DNA of 64,000 nt from Pomacea canaliculata (GCF_003073045.1 NC_037595.1:7553509-7617508); one strand, 5' to 3'; positions 1-11,847 are shown, numbered from the stretch's first letter. Notes: generated from the sequence alone by a model not told the origin. Numbers and translations are program-made.

Positions 1-1331
1 CAGTACATTTGGTTGTACCAGTAATTTTTATATTAAATCCTTGCATAATTGCTAGTCTCATCAAACACCTGACCAACCTCAGACTCAATGTAGAACAGAT
101 TAACGCCATACACTACTTGTCTGCCACAAGAGGTCGCCACATGCTGTGACCGGCTTGGCCATGACCCCTGAGGTATACATACCTCTGCTCTATCGGTACC
201 TCTGGGGTCTCTAGACCTCGAGTCCATGTCGCGGGTTTCCATCGAGATCCCCTCTTCCTGGCTGTTGGCCATTGGTTGACATCTCCATGCCTCCAGTCCA
301 TCGGTATCTAAATCTTCAGTTTAAATTAGCTTGAACTCTAGTCCATGGATACTTCTGATGTATCTGGAGTATTTAGTGGATACCTCTGCGGTTTCTAGAC
401 ATCTAGTTTATGGGTACCTCTGAGGTATCCAGATTTTGGACTTCAGATGTGAGGCGCGTTACTGGAGAATTCTTCTTGAACCATGTGTTCGTGACAGCCG
501 CACTGTGGTCTTATTTGCTAATACTGTGTTTATATTTTAACCAGACGCAGTCTCCATTAAGATTGGTCATACAGCTTTAGAATAAAGAGATTTCTTCCTT
601 CTCATATGTTGCCAGTATTGAGGTTCATTGTGCGTACAGTGTGCGTTACCTTTGTGCCATTTAGACAGCACGTCACTTCTACTCTATAATGTTGTTGTGA
701 TATATATAATTTATATATAATGACCTTCTACACTCGTATATTATTTTATTTAATTCTGTGATATCGTCAAAATTTTTTGCTACAGCTGTGATATTTAATT
801 TCTTTTCACTTTAGTAAATAACCTATTGACACTTTAAAATAGTCATCGATGTTGAATTATTTTTAAACATTTTATAGTTTGTTTCGTTGTTATATATTAC
901 TATTTTTTATTTTGTTCATTCTTAAATGAGAAACTAGATGGCATTATACACATAAATTACCTGTTATGAAATAATTATAAATTGAAAACAATCAAGATGC
1001 AAATAAAATATCGAAAACAAGTGTGGATTACCCGTCTGGTGCACGAGACAGGGATGTGTAAGTACATTGTGTTGTGAGTGTGAGAAAGTTCATCTACAAG
1101 TCAGGTTCTCAAAATGTTAAATTAATTTTGTCAAGTTCACATTTGGGCAGAAGAAAATTGTGAAAGTGAAAATTAGTAATTGAAGTAAACAGTATGTTAG
1201 AATGTTTTATATATAGGTCATCATCATCATCGTCGTCGTCGTCATCACCATTCTCATACTCCTTCTCCTTCTCATCATCATAGTTTTCTATCTTTCCCTC
1301 AACTACTGCGTTTTCCATATTTTAATCCTGA
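1..1331. other. AT-rich intergenic DNA
   Basis: No coding exon is recognisable here. The stretch is AT-rich, with a short triplet microsatellite of CAT/CGT units at about 1216-1250. That repeat gives a spurious Asp-rich reading frame on the minus strand. The last part adjoins the 3' end of the minus-strand hyaluronidase gene. Confidence 0.7.
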
Positions 1332-1337
1332 TTTATT
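1332..1337 (-). promoter_or_regulatory. Candidate poly(A) signal of hyaluronidase gene 1
   Basis: The plus strand reads TTTATT, so the minus strand carries the canonical AATAAA about 165 bases past the stop codon of the minus-strand hyaluronidase gene. Position and sequence fit a polyadenylation signal. AATAAA is common by chance in AT-rich DNA, so this is an inference. Confidence 0.4.
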
Positions 1338-1500
1338 TCTCTCCCTTATTCTAATTGACAAAATTATAACAATGAAGCAAAAAATAATCGAAAAGGATGT
1401 TTAATCATCATTGGCATACATGCTTTGAGTCCAAGAAAACATAAAGGTATGAAAAATGTAGAGCTACATGTGATATTTTTTTTTTCAGTAGATATATACC

Positions 1501-4221
1501 CTATCCAGAGATCGGAGTCCGACCGTGACCAGAGGAATGAGGTTGACAATCCACCGAGTGTCGTGTCCCACAGTCGGGACCTGACCACGGAGCATAGCAA
1601 CGGCAATGATAGTCCTCGAAATTCATGGGAACAGATGTATTGAGAGAATTCACAACAGATGTCTTGTCTACATCCTTCCGCACACATCTATAAAACACAA
1701 ATGAAAGAAAAAATACTAATAACTATAAAACCAATTTTTCCTTAAAAGATGTTTCTCTGTTAAATCATAATTTAACGAGTTTCAGTCTCGTTGATGCGAC
1801 ACCTTTGATCGTGAGAGTGAATTGACCATAAAAACCCGTAAAAGTTACCTTCCGTGTTTTGCACACAGCTGAGAGCTGCATGTCTCCATGAAGACTGTCA
1901 GATTTCTGACATAGGGGCCCAGAAGGTCGTGGACGTATTGTCGGAGTCTCTGACACTGGTTGTGCGCTCGGTAGTACAGAGAACTCCCCCACAGCACCAC
2001 CCCTGACGCCCCCAGGTCAGCGGATAGTCGCAGTGTGGCGTCCAGGTCTTCCTACAAAATAAACTTGCTCCATGATGAACTTATCTTTACATACATACCA
2101 AGACAACGACATTGCTTTTACTCTGATAACGATGATAATTACTCTGTAAGTCGATTATTCGTGCTATGTGTGTGTACATATAATCAAAAAATATGATATT
2201 TGCAAACAATCTTTTTTCTAAATGATTTTTTCATAAATATTAAAATAATGAGATATATATATATGTAAATTATGTATAAATATGATACACCTTGAGAATC
2301 CGTACAGAAGAATTAAATTAGAAAGAAAAACAACGGACCTTTGAATAAAAATCGTACGACCCTCGCTGGTTCCAGCTATACGGGTAGATAGGGGTGTTGG
2401 GCCTCGAAAAGGTTTGTTGGATGCGAACAGCTTCGCCGACAGCGTTTCTGACAACCCTCTCCTTAGCCTCCCTGCTGATGTTGGCGGATCCCCACAGGTA
2501 GATGCTGGGCAGGAGGACATCAGCTTGCTTCCACAGCCAAGCTAGTCTAGGACAGAAACATCCGGGCATCAGCTCGCACCTTTGTCTTCGTCGTCATGGG
2601 AGTTGATTGCTCAAGTTGTCTTGAGCTCGTTAACTTTGGTCGAGTTGTCTGGCACTCCCGGGATATGTAAATATATCTTTATGTAAATTTTTATTTATTT
2701 ACACCTGATAAATAATCTCCCCTGCTAGTAAATAATCAAAAGACATGATAACAGTCTGCATTAGTTTATTCCCTCCAAACACTTTACTCTCACACCTGCA
2801 TGCCTGTCTCACCTGTTGTTGATGTCAATGGTCGACCTGGCGTTTGTCCAAAATCGAGGATAGTTATAGTAACCCCAGAACCCGTGTGGCATGACCTCTT
2901 GGCCAATGGCAAGTGTTTTTTGAAAGATTTCCCTGAAATACAGAAGTGCTTATCGTTAAATGCAAACACAGGTAAAATATTTGTAACTTTCTGACAGCCT
3001 CGTTGTCATATTGCTGTCATAAGCCTTCATTAAATGCGTCGTAAGTGTAAAAGTGAAAAGGTAAGAGGCGACCTTTACCTTGTAAATATATTGTTTACAT
3101 GTCTTACCTAGCTCCGGCTTCGAACTCTCTGATAGCCTCCTCTCGAACCATCGTTTGGTTGTATTCCGGGTGCATTGCTCGCACTCGGTCGATGGACTTG
3201 AACTGATACACCCACAATCCTCCATAGTTGGTTGTGAAGATCGGTCTCCACCCTTCGTAGTCGATGATGGCGAGCCCCGTGAAGTTGCCGGAGCCTCTGC
3301 TGGTCATGAAGTCGTTGCGCGTCGTGACGTAGTGCTGAGGGTCTAGTGTCTGTTGACAAACAAGTAACTGGGACTTGATGAGGATTTACTAATTACTTAT
3401 CCACTTTCTGGCTCAGAGTCTAAAACTTATGTCTACTTATGTACATAGCCTGCATGTGTGTGTTTGGAAGAGGGGTTGTGGAGGGGGGTGTGGATGCGTG
3501 AGTGAGAGATACAACGAGAGAGAGAAAGAAATAACGATGGTAAATAAGAAAGCAATGGTGATACAGGTACTTTATTACCTGTAGTTCAAACACAGGTCAT
3601 AGGCAATCAACTTCCAATTAAGACATGCGTTTACACGCCAGACCACCTTTTTACCGTTCACCAGATGTCGCATATGTCCTGTGCCTCCCCCGCCACTCCC
3701 CTCTCCTACAACCAGGACAGGGAACTGGCCTCGAAATATTTCAACAAAAAAGAAGACATCAAAATGTGACTAGACGAGTGTCACTACGACTGTCTTCATC
3801 TTGAAGACCAATGAAAACATTGGACAACTCTGTAAGGACGACTAACCTGCGGCAAGCCCCCACTGACCGGGTTGCCCTGGGTGTAGTGTGGCCAGCTGCC
3901 CCCAGTGTAATACAACCTGATCTTGTCTCCCAAAAAGTGCATGTCGTGGTTGAAGTCGATCCTATAGTCCTCGAAGTGTATCGGATTGTTCTTCGTGTCA
4001 CAGTTCACCGGGTGGTTCCAAATGACTCGAAATGGATGAACGGGTTCCGGAAGTGGCCGAGAGGACAGGTCTGTGCAGGGTAAAACAGAGCCAGCAGCAG
4101 GGTCTGGATGGGTTCCTAGCCCGATGTCAATAGTCGATTCTGAGGGATTCCCAACAGCTGATAAGAAAGTTGGCAAAGCCAGAATGATGATCCAAGTAAT
4201 GAACGATGACCACGTCGCCAT
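1501..4221 (-). CDS. Hyaluronidase (GH56) with EGF-like C-terminus, gene 1, six exons
   Basis: This encodes a secreted endo-beta-N-acetylhexosaminidase of the hyaluronidase family, which cleaves hyaluronan or chondroitin-type chains. Coding exons on the minus strand are 4221-3847, 3349-3108, 2932-2813, 2546-2339, 2051-1849 and 1687-1501. All have GT-AG borders, phases agree, and the product is 444 aa. The start at 4221 (MATWSS) precedes a hydrophobic signal peptide; an in-frame ATG at 4245 would add eight residues. Seen in order are PFRVIWNHPVNC, GGLPQ, the catalytic block IIDYEGWRP (Asp155, Glu157), REFEAGAR, GFWGYYNYP, LLPSIYL, GASGVVLWGSS and a cysteine-rich EGF-like tail (KHGRCVRKD to HCRCYAPWSGPDC). 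N-glycosylation sites such as NFT and NLT are present. Introns are short (161-497 bp). The reading frame is unbroken. Similar enzymes occur in animal venoms and in ordinary tissue; the sequence does not say which role applies. Confidence 0.93.
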
Positions 4222-4245
4222 TACGTTGTATCTACGTGTCCACAT

Positions 4246-5711
4246 CAGAATGCCACGTATCTCGCGGACACACTGTTGTTCCTTTGAAGAGAATTCTTTG
4301 CAAGTGGTTATCTTTCACTGATCACAATCTTACTTTTATATGTTTCTGTAAATCGAACAAGGCATTTGTGACCGGAGATATCATCCAGACCACGGACACC
4401 AGAGGAAGAGTACTACGGACTCGGGTAATGAACATTTCTTTTAATCGAGCTCTTCCCAACTTCCTTCAGGAGATCGACCGTACACGTCATTAACATCCTA
4501 GATGTTGATTGGTGCAGCCAGCCTGACAACGAACAAATCAACCAATCGTCTTTTAGGAAACAGTCCACATCTACCGGCGATGGTCAGTTGTCATCGAGGT
4601 TTTCTGACGAGAGCATGAGATGACTGATTTACTTAACAATCGAGTTACATCCCTAAATAAACACTTGGCCGTCAGATACCATGACAAACACTATCTGTCA
4701 ACAGCTGACAGTGTCCCAGGACAAAGCAAACATGCTGACAACTATCTTATCTAGTCTGATGGTGGCACTTCAACTAAAGACAGTGAAATGTGAGCTGTCA
4801 ATGCATTCAATACTGTGAAATGATTGTTTACAATAGTGAAGTGGACCACAATACATTGTTAATGAGACAGCGTGTGATTTGAAATAATTACAAGTTTGAG
4901 CATTACCATTACCCAGATACTTATGCAGAGGTGTCAGGAGGATTCAAGTCAAGAAGAAATACGACTCAACCGTTTCTAACAACACAAGCTCTGACAAGGT
5001 TGATACATCTGGAACAACGGGAATAATGCAAAAACATCCTCAGCAACAGAAACCTTCGTAGCACACACTTAATTGCAAAGAACAGCTTTTTAAAAAATTT
5101 GGCCTTTACTGCAAAATATTTCTCAAAGTCGACTCAGTCGGTCCGGCGTGCTTAACAAATAAAAAGCCAATCCAGTCGCGTACTATAAAACTTAATTTAA
5201 TTGAAATCGAAATGAGATGAAATCTGTTTGGACGCAGATGTTTGCTGCGATGATGGTGAAGACATTTGTAATGCGATATTGGCGAAGACAGTTTGTAATT
5301 TTCAAATCGAAAACAGATGAAATCCTAGCTCAGGGTCACGATAGCCGTTATCGTTTAAGTTCGGTTAGAAACACAGAAACGGCGACGAGACAAAAAGTGG
5401 AGAAAACATATTTTTAAAAGGGCAAGATGACCTGTGTACCTTTCACGTTCGTTTCGAATGCCATTTTATCTTCCCGGCAGGAATTTTTGCAGCAAAAGAC
5501 CATCCTCAAGCTATAAAAATGAGATTCAGGCGCATGACGGCAAACACGTGACCAAACTAATTGTAAATTTAAACTCCACACACCACGTGATCACCACCAT
5601 CACCACTTCCGTTCCGTTCACCAGAGATTATTAGCACAGAAATTAATGTCTTAAAACAAGTACTTTACAACAATTTGTGAACATTAGTGCTTTATTATGA
5701 TCTTCATCCAA
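4246..5711. other. Intron/intergenic DNA between the two hyaluronidase first exons
   Basis: No further hyaluronidase exons (no IDYE, GYY or LWGSS block) are visible on either strand. This matters because the upstream first exon at 7253-7645 therefore has no downstream exons of its own here. The DNA is moderately AT-rich with no clear repeat. If the upstream exon is used, this stretch is intronic; it should also hold the promoter of the proximal first exon. Confidence 0.6.
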
Positions 5712-5886
5712 CAGGGCTTCTGCTAAGGCTAAATTCTTTGGGGTCCCAGGGACCCCTTCTTCAGATTTTTAAGGGGTCCCTGTTCTTCGCCCAACTTTGA
5801 ATGGGACCCCATCGAGGAAAATTGAAGGAGTCCTCCGAACTTTTAATGCGTACTGTACGCAATTTTTTGCGTAAGCAGAAGCCCTG
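5712..5886 (+). mobile_element. 175-bp MITE, copy 1
   Basis: The element begins CAGGGCTTCTGCT and ends with its reverse complement AGCAGAAGCCCTG, giving 13-bp terminal inverted repeats. It is flanked by a near-perfect 5-bp target duplication (TCCAA at 5707-5711, TCCAT at 5887-5891). Inside are two perfect palindromes: GGGGTCCC/GGGACCCC around 5740-5756 and GCGTAC/GTACGC around 5848-5860. A second copy of exactly the same length lies inverted at 20259-20433. It has no coding capacity, so it is a non-autonomous DNA transposon whose superfamily is not identified. Confidence 0.87.
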
Positions 5887-5891
5887 TCCAT

Positions 5892-6562
5892 TAGTCTGCG
5901 GTGAACCCTGACCTCGCGGTTGGCGTGCAAGTCATCGTCAACAGGTGGACAAGCTGGTCCCGTCCCGCCAGCCACAACAATTTTTCTCGTCTTTGTTTTT
6001 ATATATTTTTTTTCATTTTATTACAAATTACGGATATGCTGCTTTCATCACCTCTTTGTCAGTTATCAGGGGTCATGGCCTTTTTTCCGGCGCACAGGTT
6101 AATGCCTCCTGGCGGTGGCCTGACCTTCTTCCACGTGCATAGCATATGTGTGTATGCAAAAAAAACAAAATAAAAAAATTCCTTCTCACAACCTCTCTCC
6201 CCCTACCCACCATATATATACAGAGAGAGAAAATGTGAGTAATTCGTTGTATTGTTTCCGTCGTCCTTGGGACCGAGAGTATTTATCTTTGTTGTCTGCG
6301 GCGAGCAACTAAAGTACATCAGCAGCTACCAGCTCTTATCTTTATTGTCTTCTTTTCCTCGTTAAATGTAGGATATTTCATGAGTTTTTGTCAGTGGTAA
6401 CAAACTTGTTTTTATTCATTGATGTTTTCTGGAGTGCCTGAACAAGGAAATGTAGTTAATGTTGATGTCGCTCGTCTGAGTTGTTGTCTTTGTTTCGTGT
6501 CCACGATCGCCAGCTCGACTCACGCTCCCTTCCATTTTTTGTGAGGACATTGCGCACATCGT
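5892..6562. other. Non-coding DNA
   Basis: No gene is recognised. The stretch has T-rich runs near 5995-6030, an A-rich run near 6158-6180 and a short TA/GA-rich patch near 6210-6230. It would be intronic if the distal hyaluronidase first exon splices to the proximal gene. Confidence 0.5.
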
Positions 6563-6645
6563 TGCTGTGGAGCCGAGTGGTTAAGGAACTGGTGTCCGAA
6601 GCTGGAGACAGGAGATGCGCTGGTTCGATACCCATGTAACGCAGC
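6563..6645 (+). repeat. tRNA-derived SINE head (Ser/Leu-like)
   Basis: An A-box-like stretch (GGAGCCGAGTGGTTAAGG) is followed about 40 bases later by a perfect B box, GGTTCGATACC, at 6622-6632. The outer ends GCTGTG and CGCAGC can pair as a decayed acceptor stem, and the 83-nt span matches a class II tRNA. The T stem pairs badly and three extra bases sit before the acceptor strand. It is therefore more likely the head of a SINE or a tRNA pseudogene than a working tRNA. Confidence 0.55.
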
Positions 6646-7252
6646 GAACTTCTTTTACTTGAAACTGTTTATGCACTCCTCGAAATGAAAGATGTATGGT
6701 AAAACAACGGCTTGACACTTAGACACAACTGTTGACAAGCCTCTATTTTTTATAAACTGATTTTAAGTTGTTTTGTAATGATACACATTCTGCTGTAATA
6801 GCTTACTCTATTATATACTTTGTAAATTCTCAATGTACTGTAATTATTATTATATTAAGATAGTGAATCACATTTTCGGTGTCGCTCGGGATTTTAGTGA
6901 CCTTTCCAGTTTCTAAAGACAATGGAATATAAAGTTTCTCAAAGTGTAAAATTAATTATCTACAAAATAACATTATGCTAAAAAGAAAGATTACTAAGCT
7001 GGACATGGTTTCATAGCTGCTACAGAGGCAATACCTACAGATAAAACTTTCTGTGAACAGTTTGAGAGAAATTAACTGAGTGGACATTGTATTTAGCTGT
7101 GAGAGTATCTCACCATGTTAACTGGGTAAAAGGTAAACATAAAAACATCGCATACTATACACAACATATCAGTAACAGAGTTGTTACAAGAGTAACCCAT
7201 AAAAGTATTATTTCCTAATCGTGCAAACCACAACAAGATCAAAGTGTCTGAC
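6646..7252. other. Non-coding DNA downstream of the distal hyaluronidase exon
   Basis: AT-rich sequence with no recognised exon. It lies immediately 3' (minus strand) of the distal hyaluronidase first exon and would be the start of its long intron. Confidence 0.5.
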
Positions 7253-7645
7253 CTGAGGTAGCCCCCCGTGGACAGGTGTGTTGCCGTGATATTCCGGCCA
7301 GTTACCAGAGTAGTAATACAACTTGATCTTGTCTCCCATAAAGTGCATGCCGTGGTTGAAGTCGATCCCATAGTCCTCGAAGTTCATCGGATTGTCCTTG
7401 GTGTCACAGTTCACCGGGTGGTTCCAGATGACACGAAAAGGACGGTCGTACTCAGCGAGCGATTCCGAACATGGTGGAAGGTCTGTGTTTTCAGTATGAT
7501 TGTGAGACTTCAGTTGGGGTTTTCTTACAAATTCTTCGAATCCTGGATGTCCTCCTAGTCCTGTTGTCGATGTCGCCATCGACGCTATAGTGAAGACGAA
7601 TGAAATCACGAGCGACATCGGGACTGGAGGCAAACACACAGTCAT
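7253..7645 (-). CDS. Hyaluronidase distal first exon (alternative exon 1 or orphan copy)
   Basis: A single exon of 131 codons starts at ATG 7645-7643 and ends at a GT donor after GGLPQ (last base 7253), phase 0. It encodes a signal-peptide-like start (MTVCLPPVPMSLVISF) and then the hyaluronidase N-terminal domain: PFRVIWNHPVNCDTK, FEDYGIDFNHGMHFMGDK, GGLPQ. This is very close to exon 1 of gene 1 (FEDYRIDFNHDMHF). No exons 2-6 of its own are seen between 7252 and 4250. The donor phase matches the acceptor at 3349, so splicing to gene 1 would give a 450-aa enzyme with a different signal peptide and N-terminus. The alternative is a tandem copy that lost its other exons. The frame is intact, which favours use. 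Confidence 0.8.
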
Positions 7646-7689
7646 GATAAGACCCTCGTCACCCACAGCTTTGAACAGACTCACAAAGG

Positions 7690-8040
7690 TCGGCTCAGCA
7701 TCACTTCTGTCTTATATCTTCTCACGTGACATGGATTAGGCACTATCGAGTCACGTGGTCGTGTACCTGATACATCGGCGAATTAAATATGATTGCACTT
7801 GCTTTGCTCTTTAAGCAACCTTGGCCTCCCCTCCTTCATGACCCTGACTTTCTCTGTGGCAGTGACGGATTGGTTCTCCTCCTCCGTCCTTCCTTCTCCC
7901 TCTGACTCTCACAGTTTTGACACAACAACCAGCTTCTTCCTCGCAGACATGGCAAGGAACAGTGTTCACACGCACACACACCCAGACACACGTATTTCTC
8001 TCTCTCTCTCATGCACCCCTCGAGCAGTGGTTTTGAAGGG
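7690..8040. other. Upstream flank of the distal hyaluronidase exon
   Basis: This should hold the promoter of the distal first exon, with E-box-like CACGTG sites near 7724 and 7753. It also contains a CA/CT-rich patch near 7970-8010. No coding exon is recognised. Confidence 0.4.
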
Positions 8041-8215
8041 TTATAAACTAGCATCATTATTTTTGTGGACTGACGAGGAAGTGATTTTACTGGTGTCCCT
8101 GGCCTTCCCGCCATGGGCTCCATGGCCTGAGCGTGACTGGCTGCCGCCATCGATGCTCAGGTACCTGTCCTCATCACCTGAGCCGTCAGCGGCGCGGTGC
8201 GTCATGGACCTGTTA
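8041..8215. repeat. Diverged duplicated segment, copy A
   Basis: This stretch shares a colinear core with 9310-9480: CTGACGAGGAAGTGATTT, then GTGACTGGCTGCCGCC, then a weaker TCATC-CTGAGCCGT block. On the plus strand it reads (T/A)DEEV followed by RDWLPP in both copies. Upstream both have ATTATTTTTG; here the following bases are TGG, while copy B has a perfect AG acceptor. No protein family is recognised. It may be a decayed exon pair or a fragment of a repeat. Confidence 0.5.
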
Positions 8216-8221
8216 CACAAC

Positions 8222-9309
8222 ACACGTTTGTAAGAATTTGTTTTTGTTTTTTGTTTTGTTTTATTTTTGTTTGTTTGTTTGTTGGGTTTTTTTTTCTTCT
8301 TTCCTTAAACTGCTACGGTGATGGGAGCAAAGAATTTTTGTTTCTTTGCGAAGAAGCTTGTCCATGTCTTCTCTGAATGTAGATGGACGGTCTAAGTGCA
8401 AGGTATGAGTGCACAAGTAAAAATATTCTAACTTTTTCTTTAGCAGTTCAAAACCAACAGTTGCAGCAGAGTTACATGTCTTTCTTTCGGATTGCAGGCT
8501 TTCATTTCTTATAGTTCTGTATTTTAGTTGTCCTCGGAATGCGAACCATGGCAGATGGCCGACAGAGTGTGCACTTGATGGTCTATCCTTGACGTGACAG
8601 GGGATAAAGGGGAGAAGTGAGGGCTGTGATGTTATAATCTTCACTCCATGGCTGTAATAGGTCCAAGGTGTTCAGTGTGAGTGAAAATGAGGACATCTTG
8701 ACCTTGTGAATCCTGCTAAGTTTTGCTTTCCTTGCTCCGTCAAGTTCTTCATCTGCTTCTTGGTATCAAAGATTCTCATGTGCTGACTCCTCCTGTAAGT
8801 GACTACGACCATTTTCTTGAATTGAAGAAGCAGATAGAGATCCTTGAGAGCAGTCAGTTGAATGCTAGTACCTCCAGTTAAAGAATAAGGAAATGAAGAT
8901 TGGCGAGAAAAGGCAGATTTTTCTGTTTATTTTGCCATAAACGGAATCTCCTGAGTTATCTTCCTCTGATCACATTTCTTGGACAGATTTGGAGATCCTG
9001 GATACTCGTCCTGTCATGATATGTGGTGTTATTTCACACACCTCTTCACAAGGCCCTAATAAATAAGGAAATTAATCAAATCTTGTTATCTATCTCTGTC
9101 TTGATTTTGTCTTACTTTCTATCATTTATTACAACTTTGTGCTACGTATTTGGATGCAAATTTGCCTCATTTCCATCTTACTCACCTTTGAAGCTGGCCT
9201 CCCTTTCCTTTCAGAAATGACTGCTAATGAGTAGTTTTCAGTCCTAACTACATACACAGACACATGCTCATTCACACACACACCAACTTCGAACCCCCAG
9301 GGTCATACA
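8222..9309. other. Non-coding DNA between the two duplicated segments
   Basis: T-rich runs (8235-8295) and ordinary sequence with short reading frames on both strands that resemble no known protein. A CA-rich patch near 9250-9290 precedes copy B and matches a similar patch ahead of copy A. Confidence 0.5.
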
Positions 9310-9520
9310 GGAGTCACATTATTTTTGCAGGCTGACGAGGAAGTGATTTCACTGTTGCTGTCCTTGCCGCCAGGGGCTCCATCGTCGACGCGTGACTGGC
9401 TGCCGCCACCGATGATGAAGTCGACGCCGCCTCCCTCATCAGCTGAGCCGTTGGTGGGGCGACGAGTCATCGCGTGTGACGAGCGTGGCTACCTCGCCCA
9501 ACTGCCATGGTTACCGATTC
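9310..9520. repeat. Diverged duplicated segment, copy B, exon-like
   Basis: The segment follows a good splice acceptor (TTATTTTTGCAG, AG at 9329-9330). The plus strand stays open through ADEEVISLLLSLPPGAP, RDWLPPPMM and a Pro/Ser-rich stretch to about 9576. Copy A at 8041-8215 encodes a recognisably related DEEV...RDWLPP stretch. The composition is GC-rich against an AT-rich surround. It may be one exon of an unidentified gene or of a transposon open reading frame. No start, donor or partner exon could be assigned. Confidence 0.45.
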
Positions 9521-9576
9521 TGATGTCCGCGACTGTCGCAAATAAAAGCGTGTCTGTGAGGAGACAATCCAGGTGA

Positions 9577-9850
9577 ATGTCGGTGCTCTTTGACCCTCAT
9601 CTTCACTTTATTAATTTTTTTATGTGTAACTAAATGCAAAGATGGAGGTGTCAGTTGACAAATGTTGGTGGTTTTATTTTAATGATCGTGGTTGTCATCA
9701 TTGATGTTTTGTTATTTTGCTTGTAACAATGGTATGTAAAATTTTTAAAAAAAATCAGTATTCATATTTCTCCTGCATGGTCCCACTCAAAATCAATTAT
9801 CTTTAAAGAATCATTTTACTTAGTTACAATAATATTTGAGAGAAGTGTAG

Positions 9851-9885
<35 letters not shown>

Positions 9886-11847
9886 ATTCAATAAAAATAA
9901 AATAAAAAAGCACAGACACCCCGTTCAGTCAACAAAGGTAGCCACCAATCACTCATCTCTTTTCCCCCTTTAACAGATGGTGTGTCGAAGGTGTGTCAAG
10001 CCCGGTTCTATCATTATGCTAATTAGCTTGTTGCCCAGGGTACATGCACTGACGTGCTCTTGACCTCGACGTTCCTTCTATTCTTCTCTCTATCTTTCCT
10101 TTGTTTTTTGCATTATTTTAGTGCAAAAAGACTATCCCCGGTGTCGAACAATCAGACTGAACATCTGTATATCTCAGTGTCTATTTTACAGCCATTTGTA
10201 ACTTGTTAAAGGCACGTGAAGCTGGGCGTTAACAACATGCTGTGCAGATGAATAAGCGCTGCTGAGCGCACCATGGGTAGCTAATCGAGTGCTGTATGAA
10301 AGGTGTGAGAAGTGAGCAGCCTTCATCCATCTGGTCCTACATCTAGGACACAGTTCCTTGACACCTTCCACCCTACTTCCAGACCCAGTGTCGGTGCTGC
10401 AAGTCTGTTTGATGGTACTATTATGTAAGGGGAATCTGAAGGACACATGGAAAGAAGAATGCACACAGTGTTCGTCGAAGGATGCCTGACGACAAGGGGG
10501 CAGGGAAGGTCAGGGAGGGCTGGTGTACACTGGCCCACAGGTGTGGTGGGGTTTGGCCTTGACTAGCATTGTTTTCTGTTGTTTTTTTTTTTTCGTATAA
10601 ACAAATATCTAGAATACCATTACACACGGGGCCACAGGGGCAAACGACCTCTACTGCCCCCTTGTAATTGCAATCGTAAATTATTTTCCCAGCAAATAAA
10701 TATGCTTACAATTTGATTGTCAATATCTAAGTTTTATTCAGTCACGTGATGTAGACTGGAAACATGAGGATACATACATCACTACTTGAACATAGAGTTG
10801 TTTACACGTGATGCTGCTTGTAAAAGAAATGTTTTGCTTCTGTAAATTTCATCCTGTTAATTAAAAATATAACATTAAAAAAAACCGGTCATCGTATTCC
10901 AAGTAACCCACATGTGCAAGGCACTAAAACTGCTAACTGCTGATTCAATGTTGCCATAGGACACACATCTAAAAGAAAAATCCTCATCAATGTCTGTGGT
11001 CACAGTACAAGGAGTCTGTTGGTACAGTCATAATGCTAAATAATGTTTACCATGGACGTATATTATAGTTCGAGATGTTTACTATCTGTGGTCCAGTAAC
11101 GATCAAAGGAAGCGGAAAAGCAGACGACGCAAGAGCTCTCGTGCTGCTGGAGGTGCGATAGTCACACTATACAGTTTGTAGTATTAGTAGTGACTGCCTA
11201 TTATTTCCTCGGCCTTTTCAACCCCCATCTGATAATCTCTTAGATATTGTCTGGGTTATTGTCACCGATGTGAATGGCTTGCATTCGATCAGTCGATTAT
11301 ACAACAAACCAAGAATTAAGTCGTCAAATGCAAGAGGAGAGAATATGAGAAGGAGAAGGAGAAGCACATAATAGTAATTTGTTAAAACTTATATGGAGAA
11401 ACCACTAAAACGCTTTTTTAAAAAAAACCCGAAACTTATTAATGCTCGGTTTTTACCCGTAATGTCTGTTGATGAATATGCTTATTTGTTTTGCATCCAA
11501 ATAATGAGACTGCTTGATAGATTTTGTGAAAACAGAAACGTAATATAATACCAATGAGAGACAGGGAAATGTTTTATTTAGTTGTCTTTTTTATGAGAAA
11601 TTTGATTTGTTTTGAGAAGAGTACCTGTTCTGTTCAGCTTGAAACTATAGTTATCATTTCCAACACAATTTGTTTTCAATAAATTCAATGCATTGCTACC
11701 CTAATTTTTATGTCTGTATTCGTATTTTCGTAACATGTCAAAAACTATATGTGTGAGTTAATACTATGAGTTTTTTTTCTTAATGTTATTTTTTAATTAA
11801 CAGGCTGAAATTTACTGAAGCGAAACCTTACTTCTGCAAGCAGCAAA
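9577..11847. other. Intergenic DNA upstream of hyaluronidase gene 3
   Basis: No coding exon is recognised. It contains a (TC)n microsatellite at about 9850-9882, short T and A runs, and CACGTGA motifs near 10213, 10743 and 10806. The 3' end is AT-rich and leads into the first exon of gene 3, so it should include that promoter, but no TATA box or other element stands out. Confidence 0.5.

Noticed and set aside
1109..1318. Asp-rich open frame on the minus strand
   Set aside because: The Asp run comes from a CAT/CGT triplet microsatellite; the rest has no similarity to a protein.
6563..6645. A functional class II tRNA gene
   Set aside because: The B box is perfect, but the T stem does not pair and extra bases sit before the acceptor strand; a SINE head or pseudogene fits better.
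4300..7200. Exons 2-6 of a second minus-strand hyaluronidase gene
   Set aside because: I searched this interval for the catalytic, GYY, SIYL and LWGSS blocks on the minus strand and saw none, so the exon at 7253-7645 has no private downstream exons here.
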